This document shows positions 53,501 through 61,140 of a stretch of DNA of 64,000 bases, piece by piece. Position numbers and translations under genes: made by a program. The notes under the pieces were generated by a model. It was given only the letters and a program-made list of their open reading frames with translations. It searched no databases and was not told the DNA's origin. Source of the stretch: Selenomonas ruminantium subsp. lactilytica TAM6421. GTDB taxonomy: Bacteria > Bacillota > Negativicutes > Selenomonadales > Selenomonadaceae. The stretch lies in NCBI RefSeq assembly GCF_000284095.1, contig NC_017068.1:496001-560000 (forward strand), read 5' to 3'. Each line of letters begins with the position of its first letter. Position 1 is the stretch's first letter.

Positions 53501-54331
53501 AAGATATTGCCGAAATACCTGGCCCTGGCTTTGCAGGTAGAGGGCGAATACGAAAGATTCTCTCGCAGCAATCGGGCATCTACGGCAAGAATAAAGAGAT
53601 TGACTGTACAAATTCCCAGCGTTGCTGTGCAAAGCAAAGTGGTGGAGGAAATCGAAGTCATCGATTCGCAGATGACGAAACTGGAGCAGGATATAAAAAA
53701 ATGTGATGAGGATATTAAATCACGGTTTGTAGAGATGTTTGGCAACCCACATCACAGCGAAAAATATCCGTACAAAAAGGTACAAGAGTTTACAGAAGTT
53801 AGAAGTGGTGGAACTCCAAGTCGCAAGCAAGACGCTTATTGGACGAATGGAACCATACGGTGGGTAAAGACTGCGGAGCTTCAAAACAACGAGATTTATG
53901 ATACTGAAGAAAAAATAACACAAGAAGCAGTAGATAATTCATCAGCAAAGATGTTACCAGAAAATACGATTCTAATTGCCATGTATGGGCAGGGAAAAAC
54001 GAGAGGTATGACTGCATATCTTAAAGTTGAAAGCACCACTAACCAGGCATGTGCATGTGTATTACCATCTGATGAAATAAATCAGAGATATTTGTGGCGG
54101 TATTTTATGATGTCATATGAACAGCTACGAGCAATGGCATTAGGGGCTGGTCAGCCGAACTTAACTGGAGAAATGATAAAGAACTTCCCTGTCCTTATGC
54201 CACCATTAGAATTACAGGAAAAGTATGTTTTATTTGCTGAGCAGGCCGACAAATCGAAAAATGATGCGCAAGAGAAGATTTCAAAGCTAAAGCAGGAGAA
54301 GAAAGCGGCAATTCAAAAATATTTTAAGTGA
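50600..54331 (+). CDS. Single-chain restriction-modification enzyme (nuclease + N6-adenine methylase + specificity domains)
   Basis: A 1243-aa fusion. Residues ~1-160 form a PD-(D/E)xK nuclease of the HsdR N-terminal type (GRADICVTG and MLFIIECKTAG). A helical region precedes a type I-like methyltransferase: SAM motif IIDYACGAGHFLTQ (~455-468) and catalytic NPPY (~541). From ~850 to the end are two target-recognition domains of HsdS type separated by helices (the second reads VQEFTEVRSGGTPSRK). No helicase motor is present, so cleavage near the site, type IIG-like, is expected rather than type I translocation. Base composition is more AT-rich than the flanks, suggesting transfer. Confidence 0.88.
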   Translation: MITVKNFVAALKYMQFIESDGGYAKYFPEYDDYLKVDWENRKLIYPEKIKGRERNAYFDEAHKENMVVFECVNRLLDKGYRPEHIELEKEWHLGHDAKSGRADICVTGADGKMLFIIECKTAGREYDNELRQTLIDGGQLISYWKQEDACQWLLLYASDWEDNRITYRTDSISCNDDSNMRIAQKQDSSIKLYDDAHTVEDLFAVWDETYEKRLFGDVVFRDDTVAYEIGAKPLRKKDLRDFSENDRVVNRFEEILRHNNVSDKENAFNRLIALFICKLVDEIQKDEDDEVEFQYKVGTDTYENLQDRLQRLHRDGMEKFMREQIFYVADDYAENLIQQYTGQKRNKLIAELKKTLRSLKFYTNNEFAFKDVHNEELFYQNGKILVEVVQLFEEYRIIGSRDLQTLGDLFEQLLSKGFKQNEGQFFTPMPITRFVWDSLPLSEILRKKEQEYPKIIDYACGAGHFLTQGYEAVTALVQKDEHAWVSEKLYGVEKDYRLARVSKISLFMHGAGDGNIVFGDGLENYVDKNIRPHSFDILVANPPYSVAAFKPHLKLKDNDFTILPKISNNGSEIETLFVERIAQLLKPQGVAAVILPSSILNKESESFIAARESLLQNFHLRSIVQLGSKTFGATGTNTVIMFLEKFAEPPKKIDLCEDSVQAILTAQSLEDWEDKDILAAYLDKIQVERNLYGEFVTRQRNFSDWADVPYIDAYTQAFLSSAEYSTKVKQKGYQAKSEEEKLEWCNVAFYEFAIGKEAEKLLYFSLAYGQTTVIITAPDDNKGQEKFLGYGWSNRKGQEGIQIKKLGGLLYNPQDRQAADTLAAVVRASFGTQEELTDDLGEYYHYMSTTDMLDFGSVNFNKAIKTTKVRHQVIKEGMTAYKLDGKEFSVSIGNRVVGTEIEEDGEYPVYSANVFEEFGRINRQNLTDFSQPSVIWGIDGDWMVNYLPENYPFYPTDHCGVIRVNTDKILPKYLALALQVEGEYERFSRSNRASTARIKRLTVQIPSVAVQSKVVEEIEVIDSQMTKLEQDIKKCDEDIKSRFVEMFGNPHHSEKYPYKKVQEFTEVRSGGTPSRKQDAYWTNGTIRWVKTAELQNNEIYDTEEKITQEAVDNSSAKMLPENTILIAMYGQGKTRGMTAYLKVESTTNQACACVLPSDEINQRYLWRYFMMSYEQLRAMALGAGQPNLTGEMIKNFPVLMPPLELQEKYVLFAEQADKSKNDAQEKISKLKQEKKAAIQKYFK

Positions 54332-54350
54332 AGGGAGACAAATTGTTTTT

Positions 54351-55421
54351 ATGGAGAAACAACTTATATTGAACGAAATAAACATCCATCATTTTAGAGG
54401 AATAAATGAACTAAAAATAAATGATTTGTCCTCTGTAAATGTGCTTGCTGGACCAAATAACTGCGGAAAAACCAGCGCATTAGAAGCAATTCGTATTCTG
54501 TCCAACCCCAGTGATATTGGACAGTTGATTCGTCTTTCTACCATAAGAGCCAGCGTATCGTCAGAAGCTAGAAAGAAAAATATTGTCCAATATTTGCAAA
54601 GTGTTTTTCAAAAAGATACAGAATCTGATGAAGCAAGTGCATCGTATCGTATTAAAATCGGAGCCAATATAAAAAATACAGAATATCTTTATGAAGCCGG
54701 TGGTACTGTTGGAAAAATAACAAATACATCAGGCGAACCGCAAACAATGATGGATTTATCTGTAAAGATATCAAATGCATCTAATAAGAAACCTAAATAT
54801 AAATATGATAAAATTATAAATAATGCAGATACGCTATTCACAGCTGATGAAAACGATTTATATCATGCCATGTATGTGTTTTCTGGTGTGAATTACTACC
54901 GTGCTACTGCCTATGCAATAAAAGACTATATCATAGATAATGGCAAGGATGATTTGCTAGAAATTCTTAAGCCGTTTGATGATACCATTAGGGATATTAG
55001 TATCATAGATGAAGAGATTTACTTGCATAGTAATATAAATGGAACTCTCCCATTGTTTTCATATGGTGCTGGCATGCAAAAAGCTCTTTGTCTGGCTGTT
55101 GAAATTGCCTATTGTAAGCATGGTATCATACTGGTAGATGAAATTGATAATGCAATACATGTTTCGGCATTTAGAGATGTATTCTATTGGTTCTTGAACG
55201 CTTGCAGGAAATATCATGTACAGGCATTTATTACTACGCATAGTGCAGAAGCTTTAGATGCGATTTTATCTATTGCACATAGCCATTTCTCACAGGATGA
55301 TTTATTACGTGTCATTACCTTGAGGAAAGATAATGCTTCGCAAATCACGAGAAGCAAGATACGAACTGGGGAAGAAGCATATAACGACCGAGAAGATTAT
55401 GAATTGGAGCTGCGAATATGA
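54351..55421 (+). CDS. AAA ATPase of OLD/AAA_15 type (defence-associated)
   Basis: A 356-aa ABC/SMC-like ATPase. It begins with the typical INIHHFRGINELKINDL. Walker A is AGPNNCGKTSALEA (~residues 33-46), the signature-like region is FSYGAGMQKALCLA, Walker B is GIILVDEIDNAIH, and the H-loop is ITTHSAEALDAI. Unlike full OLD nucleases it lacks a fused TOPRIM domain, which is encoded by the next gene with a 4-base overlap. Such split pairs are found in AbiL-, RloA/RloB- and PARIS-like anti-phage systems. The ribosome-site spacing is long. Codon use is AT-rich. Confidence 0.85.
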   Translation: MEKQLILNEINIHHFRGINELKINDLSSVNVLAGPNNCGKTSALEAIRILSNPSDIGQLIRLSTIRASVSSEARKKNIVQYLQSVFQKDTESDEASASYRIKIGANIKNTEYLYEAGGTVGKITNTSGEPQTMMDLSVKISNASNKKPKYKYDKIINNADTLFTADENDLYHAMYVFSGVNYYRATAYAIKDYIIDNGKDDLLEILKPFDDTIRDISIIDEEIYLHSNINGTLPLFSYGAGMQKALCLAVEIAYCKHGIILVDEIDNAIHVSAFRDVFYWFLNACRKYHVQAFITTHSAEALDAILSIAHSHFSQDDLLRVITLRKDNASQITRSKIRTGEEAYNDREDYELELRI

Positions 55422-56200
55422 AATCCGTTATATTATGTGAAGGTCAGGACGACCTTTGGTTTATTTCCTATTTTCTGCATAAAGTCGATGGATGGATGAT
55501 GGACAATAGTAAGTCCTTGTGGACAAGTTATAAGATCCCGGAAAATAAATCTAGCCGCAAGGTAATTTATATGAAAAAAGATAATGATGGTGTTGCTATA
55601 TGGAGTGTAGGCGGAAAGGATAGTTTTGCAGAACCTTTACATATAATAATCGATAAATTTGTAAAGGAAATACCATCAGCATCTCCGGAGTCTGTTGTTA
55701 TTGTGCGTGATAGAGATAATGATGATGAGAAGGAAATATTGGCTGGTATGGCTGAAAATATAATAGATGGTTTGTCACTTCGAAATAATACTTCAACTAT
55801 GTGCAATATAGAATGCCCCAATGGAGAAATAGCATCTACGAAAATTACGCCAGTAATATTTCCTTTTTATGAACCAGGTGCAATAGAAACACTTTTAATG
55901 AATGCAGTTAAAGAGAAAAACGAAAGTGGTAAAATAATTTACGAAGAAGCACAAAAGTACGTTTCGTTTTTTGAAAATAATGACGATGTTCGGAAAAATT
56001 ATATAAAGAGCACTAGATTGGTACTTAAAGCAAAATATTCTTCTATGATTGCGATTACAAATCCTGATCATTCCACAGGGCTTTTTAAGGATATGATGCT
56101 ATCGACTCCTTGGGAAAAATCTGCTTATGTGCAAAAACATTTCAATGTTATATTGAAAGCAATTACACCACTAAAAGAGCATGCTAATATTACAAAATAA
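55418..56200 (+). CDS. TOPRIM-domain partner of the AAA ATPase (DUF3226/DUF4435-like)
   Basis: A 260-aa protein. MKSVILCEGQDDLWFISYFL gives the TOPRIM glutamate at the N-terminus, and VVIVRDRDNDDEKE supplies the metal-binding DxD. This layout occurs in stand-alone TOPRIM effectors paired with an AAA_15 ATPase in anti-phage defence. The C-terminal half is helical and ends with NPDHSTGLFKDMMLSTPWEK, a conserved-looking segment. The ATG overlaps the ATPase stop (ATGA), so the two are made together. Whether it cuts DNA, RNA or tRNA cannot be read from the sequence. Confidence 0.8.
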   Translation: MKSVILCEGQDDLWFISYFLHKVDGWMMDNSKSLWTSYKIPENKSSRKVIYMKKDNDGVAIWSVGGKDSFAEPLHIIIDKFVKEIPSASPESVVIVRDRDNDDEKEILAGMAENIIDGLSLRNNTSTMCNIECPNGEIASTKITPVIFPFYEPGAIETLLMNAVKEKNESGKIIYEEAQKYVSFFENNDDVRKNYIKSTRLVLKAKYSSMIAITNPDHSTGLFKDMMLSTPWEKSAYVQKHFNVILKAITPLKEHANITK

Positions 56201-56202
56201 CC

Positions 56203-56265
56203 CTGGTCATTGCTGATGAGGAGTATATCTGCCAGGTGCCCGAGGCCATCGATGGGAAAATTTAA
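56203..56265 (+). pseudogene. Possible 3' remnant of a disrupted gene
   Basis: An open stretch reads LVIADEEYICQVPEAIDGKI then stop, with codon use like the GC-richer host genes. It starts right where the AT-rich defence island ends and has no start codon or ribosome site. It may be the tail of a gene cut off by arrival of the island. I cannot name it. Confidence 0.3.
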
Positions 56266-56458
56266 TGGCATCAGCAAAGTGTGTATGGGGCTGTGCATAA
56301 GATTTCTCATTCATGCAATAGCTTCTTTTTGTGGCGTGGTTTCAATTTTTTGGGAAGCAGGCGGAAAAAATCTGTAACAATGTATCGAAATCGTTTCGGC
56401 AGGCTGTGTTGTCGCGTTTTAATTGATACAATAAAAATCAAGAAGGAGCGTGACAGAA
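56266..56458 (+). promoter_or_regulatory. Regulatory region of the ROK kinase gene
   Basis: TGATACAAT (56424-56432) is an extended -10. Upstream is a perfect palindrome CGAAA-TCG-TTTCG (56386-56398), similar in style to LacI/CcpA-type operators. I see no gene in the rest of this stretch. Confidence 0.5.
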
Positions 56459-57343
56459 ATGAATTATCTGGCTTATGATGTGGGCGGCAGCAGTGTGAAA
56501 TATGCGTTAGTAGATGAACAGGGCAACCTGGCAAATAAGGGCAGCTTTGTTACTCCTGCCAGCCTGGATGATTTCTATACAGAAGTGGTAAAGGTCTGCC
56601 AGCAATTGGGCAAGGGCCGGGAGCTTACCGGGGCTGGTTTCAGCATGCCGGGGGCTGTAGATAATGAAAGCGGTGTGATCGGCGGCAGCAGCGCGCTGGA
56701 TTACATCCATGATTTTCCCATCAAGCAGGCGTTGGCTGCCCGTTTGGGTATGCCGGTAAGCATGGAAAATGATGCCAATTGCGCGGCTTTGGGCGAAGCC
56801 TGGACCGGTTCAGGCCGTGATTATGATTCGCTGGCATATTTTGTCGTAGGCACTGGCGTGGGCGGCGCTGTTGTGCATGACAAGAAAATCATCCATGGCC
56901 CCCATCAGCATGGCGGTGAGTTCGGCTATATGGTGATGAATGATGAGTACGAGATCCTGAGCGAAGTGGGTTCCACGGGCGGCCTCTGCCGTCAGCTGGC
57001 TAAGCTCCGCAATGTGCCGGAAGATACTTATGATGGCCGTCAGGTTTATGAAATGGCGGCGCAAGGTGACGCGGATGCCCAGAGACTCATTGACAATATG
57101 TATGAGTATCTGGCCAGAGCGGTCTACAATATCCAGTACACTTATGATCCCGAGGCCATTCTCTTTGGTGGTGCTATCAGTTCCCGTCCGGACTTTATTC
57201 CCGCCATCAATGCGCGGGTGCAGAAGATTCTGGAAAAGGTCGGCGTAGCCCGGGTAGTACCGAAGCTTTTGTCCTGCCAGCATGGCAATGACGCCAATCT
57301 TTTGGGGGCGGTGGCGTCACTAATCAAGTCCGGGGCACATTAA
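56459..57343 (+). CDS. ROK-family sugar kinase, zinc motif missing
   Basis: A 294-aa ATP-dependent sugar kinase. The phosphate-1 motif YDVGGSSVKYALV is at the N-terminus, the catalytic Asp is in SMENDANCAAL, and GVGGAVVHDKKI is the second phosphate loop. The CxCGxxGCxE zinc motif of most ROK kinases is absent; the site reads GGEFGYMVMNDEYEILSEVG. This zinc-less form recalls BglK-type beta-glucoside kinases, so cellobiose or a related beta-glucoside may be the substrate, but glucose is also possible. The ATG at 56459 follows AAGGAG. It overlaps the convergent ferredoxin gene by 4 bases. Confidence 0.85.
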   Translation: MNYLAYDVGGSSVKYALVDEQGNLANKGSFVTPASLDDFYTEVVKVCQQLGKGRELTGAGFSMPGAVDNESGVIGGSSALDYIHDFPIKQALAARLGMPVSMENDANCAALGEAWTGSGRDYDSLAYFVVGTGVGGAVVHDKKIIHGPHQHGGEFGYMVMNDEYEILSEVGSTGGLCRQLAKLRNVPEDTYDGRQVYEMAAQGDADAQRLIDNMYEYLARAVYNIQYTYDPEAILFGGAISSRPDFIPAINARVQKILEKVGVARVVPKLLSCQHGNDANLLGAVASLIKSGAH

Positions 57344-58239
57344 CCGCGCTGCAAATGGAAGCCCTGCTGGTTGGGCGCAGAGTCAGCTCCGGTCAACGGA
57401 AAAGTATTTGTGCCCGAGAAGTCGGTCTGTAGTTTTAGTGCGTTTTGCGGGCAGTTACCGCTGCAAAGACCGCAGGCTGTACATTTCAGCGGGGAAAAAT
57501 GCAGGCGTTTGGGGCTGTCGGCTTCCGCTTCGGTGATGGTAAGGGCCTTTTCCGGACAGAGCACGGTGCAAAGGCCGCAGCCGTTGCAGCCGGCTTGCAA
57601 GATGAGTCCGGGGAAAAGGGGACTTGGTTCCAGGTCAGGCTGCTTGTTCAGCCAGACCACCGGATCGAAGGCGTATTGACGTTCCGTCTGCGCCTCGGCC
57701 ATTTCCGTGGCACTGTCCTTGGCGGCGGCAAAGAGGGAACGGAAGAAGGAACGGCGGGGAACATCGGCGGTCTTGCCGGAAGCTGCTTTCACCCGCACCA
57801 GTTTCAAGGGCGCTTTTTTGGCCGCGGCCAATGCTTCGTTGCAGGTGGCAATCTCAGCGGTGAGCCATTGGGCAACGGCGGGCTTGCATTCCGCGCAGCG
57901 GGAGATGTCCAGCGCCAGCGGCTTTTGGCTGGCCAAGGCCCAGAGCAGGCGGCGGTTCAGTGCCCCTAGACAGGGCATTCCCTCCGGGGAGACCTTGTGG
58001 CACATCAATACCTGAGGTTCCAGATTTTGGGCCGCGGTAAGGCAGCGGTCATAGTCAGCATCGCTGTGGATGGCGCCGGTGGGGCATATGGCTGTACAAA
58101 GGCCGCAGTTGTCGCATTTATCCCGGTCAATCTGACGGTTTTGGATGGCCTTCTGCGGACAGATGGATTCGCAGCGGTTACAGGTCACATTGGTATAATG
58201 GAACAAGCAGCGGTTCAGGTCGATTTCACGTTTGGCCAT
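57340..58239 (-). CDS. Multi-cluster 4Fe-4S ferredoxin-type protein
   Basis: A 299-aa cytoplasmic protein with several [4Fe-4S] motifs. The N-terminal half has CNRCESICP and CDNCGLCTAICP; the C-terminal part has CNGCGLCTVLCP and CTACGLCSGNCP. Between them is a ~120-residue region with extra cysteines (CHKVSPEGMPCLGAL and CAECKP). Electron transfer to a redox enzyme is expected. NapF-like or HdrA-like accessory roles are possible, but the partner is not in view. The gene is convergent with the kinase, with a 4-base 3' overlap. Confidence 0.85.
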   Translation of the reverse strand: MAKREIDLNRCLFHYTNVTCNRCESICPQKAIQNRQIDRDKCDNCGLCTAICPTGAIHSDADYDRCLTAAQNLEPQVLMCHKVSPEGMPCLGALNRRLLWALASQKPLALDISRCAECKPAVAQWLTAEIATCNEALAAAKKAPLKLVRVKAASGKTADVPRRSFFRSLFAAAKDSATEMAEAQTERQYAFDPVVWLNKQPDLEPSPLFPGLILQAGCNGCGLCTVLCPEKALTITEAEADSPKRLHFSPLKCTACGLCSGNCPQNALKLQTDFSGTNTFPLTGADSAPNQQGFHLQRG

Positions 58240-58450
58240 GGCTTCAGCAACCTTTCGTTAGAAAAATTCATGCTACAATTATAACATATTGCAGGCACAG
58301 AATATTATCTTTGCAGTCTCTCCTGAGGGAGGGGCTGTATTTTTTTATACATCATTATCAAAATCTAGTAAAAAGATATAATATATATGATATTTATTTA
58401 TGCTATAATAAATGCGAATGATACAGATGTGGGTAAAGGTGGCGATATAG

Positions 58451-58663
58451 ATGGAAATAACGGATAGATCCGGCCTGCGGGCAAGTATCTTCCGGCAGTT
58501 GTCAGCTTACTATGCTGGAGACTTAGCGGCAGGGGCGGAAGCAGCCCGACTGATTGGTGAATTGTTGGGGCTGGTGGTCACTCTGCCTGCTGGAGGCAAG
58601 GTTTCCGTTCTAAAAACTACGCGATGGAATGACAAAAATCACAAGCAGAAACCAATGAAATAG
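58451..58663 (+). CDS. Small hypothetical protein
   Basis: A 70-aa protein beginning MEITDRSGLRASIFRQLSAY, with a hydrophobic middle (LIGELLGLVVTLPAGG) and a basic tail. AAAGGTGG lies at proper spacing, and a TATAAT box occurs just upstream within the AT-rich 58340-58440 region. It is followed by the structured leader of the molybdopterin operon. It may encode a real small protein, but I know no family. Confidence 0.45.
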   Translation: MEITDRSGLRASIFRQLSAYYAGDLAAGAEAARLIGELLGLVVTLPAGGKVSVLKTTRWNDKNHKQKPMK

Positions 58664-58675
58664 TGTATAATACTT

Positions 58676-58852
58676 AGTAAGAGCAAACAAATAAAACTCC
58701 GAGCAAAAATATCTAAGGCGATACACAAAGCTATGATATTGCGCCGGGGCCCTGCGGGAAACGGCAGGACCTTCCATTTTGAAAAGGGGTATCGTTCTGA
58801 ATGAGTATTAGGCGAAGACTATCCTTTTCGTGTGGAGAGGATAGTCTTTTTT
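58676..58852 (+). promoter_or_regulatory. Structured leader with terminator, candidate molybdenum-cofactor riboswitch
   Basis: A TATAAT box at 58666-58671 would start a leader of about 180 bases. It contains AACTCCGAGC, AAGGCGATACACAAAGC and a strong CCTGC/GCAGG hairpin with a GGAAAC-type loop (~58752-58772). It ends in an intrinsic terminator directly before a molybdopterin gene. The layout is that of a terminating riboswitch. Assignment to the MOCO RNA motif is inference from context. Confidence 0.5.
58815..58852 (+). terminator. Leader terminator of the molybdopterin operon
   Basis: AAGACTATCCT (58815-58825) pairs with AGGATAGTCTT (58838-58848), followed by a T-run ending at 58852. The operon starts 20 bases later, so read-through must be controlled. 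Confidence 0.82.
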
Positions 58853-58871
58853 AGTTGGGAGAGCGTATACG

Positions 58872-59903
58872 ATGAAGGAAATGCGTACCGAAGAAGCCGT
58901 GGGACAGATTCTCTGCCATGATCTGACGCAGATCATCAAGGGGGTGATCAAGGACGCCCGCTTCCGCAAGGGGCATGTGATACAGGAAGAGGATGTGCCG
59001 GTGCTGCTTTCCATGGGCAAGGATCATATCTTTGTCTGGGAAAACGATGACACCGTGTTGCATGAAAATGATGCGGCAGAGATCCTGCGGCAGCTTTGCC
59101 AGAATGAATATATGACGGCTTCGGCGCCCAAGGAAGGTAAGATTGAACTGACGGCCACGGTGGACGGCGTTTTTCAGGTTGACGAGTCAAGGTTTGATGC
59201 GGTCAATGAGCTGGATGATGTGACCATCGCCACCCTGCCCCAGAATATGCCGGTAAAGGCCGGGCAGAAACTGGCAGGCATGCGGGTGATTCCGCTGGTC
59301 ATCAAGAAGGATAAGATGGAGCAGGTCAAAAAGGTGGCCGGAGGTACGCCGCTGCTGCGCCTGCGCCCCTATCAGCAGGATCTCAAGGTGGGCGTGGTCA
59401 CCACGGGGACGGAGGTCTTTTTAGGTCGTATTGAAGATACCTTTACGCCGGTGATTGAGAGCAAGCTCAAAGCTTTCGGGCTTAAAATCGACGAGCACCG
59501 CCTGTCCGATGATGTGGCGGAGCATACGCAGAAGCATATTGAAGAACTGGTTGACTTAGGTATGGATATGGTTATCTGCACCGGGGGCATGAGCGTAGAT
59601 CCGGATGACCGCACGCCGGCGGCTATCCGGGATGCAGGCGCAGAAATCATCACCTACGGGGCGCCGACGCTGCCGGGGGCCATGTTCCTGCTGGGCTATA
59701 TTCAGAAAGGTGGCCGGGAGATTCCCGTTATGGGCCTGCCGGGCTGTGTGATGTACGCGGGGCGGACGATTTTCGATCTTGTCCTGCCGCGGGTGATTAC
59801 GGGAGAGAAATTGACACGCAGGGAAATCCGCCATTTCGGGATCGGTGGCCTCTGCATGAACTGCAAGGTCTGCCATTATCCCGTTTGTGGATTCCAGCAT
59901 TGA
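58872..59903 (+). CDS. Molybdopterin-binding MoeA-like protein
   Basis: A 343-aa protein. Residues ~170-310 are a MoaB/Mog-type molybdopterin-binding domain (VGVVTTGTEVFLGRIEDT, CTGGMSVDPDDRTPAAIR, PTLPGAMFLLGYI, VMGLPGCVMY). The N-terminal part (RTEEAVGQILCHDLTQIIKG) resembles MoeA domains but is shorter. A C-terminal cysteine cluster CMNCKVCHYPVCGF may bind a metal. Such proteins are frequent in anaerobes with molybdenum or tungsten enzymes and may insert or modify the cofactor. The first gene after the leader terminator; moeA follows by 13 bases. Confidence 0.87.
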   Translation: MKEMRTEEAVGQILCHDLTQIIKGVIKDARFRKGHVIQEEDVPVLLSMGKDHIFVWENDDTVLHENDAAEILRQLCQNEYMTASAPKEGKIELTATVDGVFQVDESRFDAVNELDDVTIATLPQNMPVKAGQKLAGMRVIPLVIKKDKMEQVKKVAGGTPLLRLRPYQQDLKVGVVTTGTEVFLGRIEDTFTPVIESKLKAFGLKIDEHRLSDDVAEHTQKHIEELVDLGMDMVICTGGMSVDPDDRTPAAIRDAGAEIITYGAPTLPGAMFLLGYIQKGGREIPVMGLPGCVMYAGRTIFDLVLPRVITGEKLTRREIRHFGIGGLCMNCKVCHYPVCGFQH

Positions 59904-59916
59904 GGGAGGGATAACG

Positions 59917-61128
59917 ATGCAGGTCTTATCGTTGGAAAAAGCTGTAGAACTGCTGATGGAACATTGCCATAGGGTAACGGCGGTGGAGGAAGTGCCATTG
60001 CTGTCTGCATTGGGGCGGATCTTGGCGGAGGATTATATGGCGGGATTCGACAATCCTCCCTTTGACCGCTCGCCCTTGGATGGCTATGCCTTTGCCGCCG
60101 AGGGCACCCGGGGCCATGATGCGGCAGATCCCGCCAAATTCAAGATCATCGGTGAGGAATGTGCGGGGGATTTCTTTGACCAGCCTGTGCCGGTAGGATC
60201 GGCCCTGCGCATCATGACCGGCGGGGCAATCCCCAAGGGCTGCAACTGCGTGGTGCGGCAGGAAGATGTGCAGGCCGAAGGGGATACGCTGACAGTGCCC
60301 TTCAGCATTGAGCCGTACACGAATTATTGCTATGCCGGTGAGGATATCAAACAGGGCACGAAGCTGGCTAAGAAGGGCACGAAGCTTACGGCCGCCCATA
60401 TCGGCGTGCTGGCAAGTATGGGCTTTGCCACGGTCAAGGTGCTGGGCAATGTGCGCATTGCCATTGCCAGCACCGGGGACGAGCTGTTGCAGCCCGGCCA
60501 GCCGCTCTCTCCCGGAAAAATCTATAACAGCAATCTCTATCTGCTGGCCAGTCGTTTGCAGGAATTGGGTTTCAATCCGGAAATCGTGGGCATCCTGCCC
60601 GATGATGAAGATCAGGCAGCCAAGGTCATTGCCGGTTACAAGGACAGAGTCGATGTGTTCCTGACTACGGGGGGCGTGTCTGTGGGCAAGAAGGACATCA
60701 TGCACGGTGTGGTGGAAAAAATAGGCAAACGCCTGTTTTGGCGGGTATCCATGAAACCCGGCGGCCCGGCGCTTACCTATACCATGGGGGAGACGTTGGG
60801 CATTGCCCTGTCCGGCAATCCCTTTGCCGCCTATGCCACCTTCGAGCTGATGGCGGTGCCGGTATTGGCCAAAATCAGTGGCAATGAGAAGATCCTGCCG
60901 GAACGCAGGCAGGCAGTATTGACGGATGCTTTCCCCAAGGAAAGCCGCGGGCGGCGCTTTATCCGTGCCTACTATGAAAATGGCAAGGTGCGCCTGCCAG
61001 AGCAGCATGCTTCGGGCAGCCTCTTTTCTGCAGTGGGCTGCAATGCCTTTGTGGATATTCCCGCCGGTACGGGGAAGCTGGCCAAGGAGACGGAAGTGGA
61101 TATCGTCCGACTGTATCGTGTGAAGTAA
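59917..61128 (+). CDS. moeA: Molybdopterin molybdenumtransferase MoeA
   Basis: A 403-aa enzyme that inserts molybdate into adenylylated molybdopterin. The N-terminal domains show the diagnostic PPFDRSPLDGYAFA. The molybdopterin-binding domain contains IASTGDELLQPG, TTGGVSVGKKDIM and ALSGNPFAAYATFELM, and the C-terminal beta-barrel is complete. The ATG at 59917 follows GAGGGAGGG. The length is normal. It lies between a MoeA-like protein and moaA in the same operon. Confidence 0.94.
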   Translation: MQVLSLEKAVELLMEHCHRVTAVEEVPLLSALGRILAEDYMAGFDNPPFDRSPLDGYAFAAEGTRGHDAADPAKFKIIGEECAGDFFDQPVPVGSALRIMTGGAIPKGCNCVVRQEDVQAEGDTLTVPFSIEPYTNYCYAGEDIKQGTKLAKKGTKLTAAHIGVLASMGFATVKVLGNVRIAIASTGDELLQPGQPLSPGKIYNSNLYLLASRLQELGFNPEIVGILPDDEDQAAKVIAGYKDRVDVFLTTGGVSVGKKDIMHGVVEKIGKRLFWRVSMKPGGPALTYTMGETLGIALSGNPFAAYATFELMAVPVLAKISGNEKILPERRQAVLTDAFPKESRGRRFIRAYYENGKVRLPEQHASGSLFSAVGCNAFVDIPAGTGKLAKETEVDIVRLYRVK

Positions 61129-61140
61129 GGATTGGATTTT

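Noticed and set aside
56281-56478. 65-codon frame before the ROK kinase
   Set aside because: It runs through the kinase promoter and ribosome site and overlaps the kinase start in another frame.
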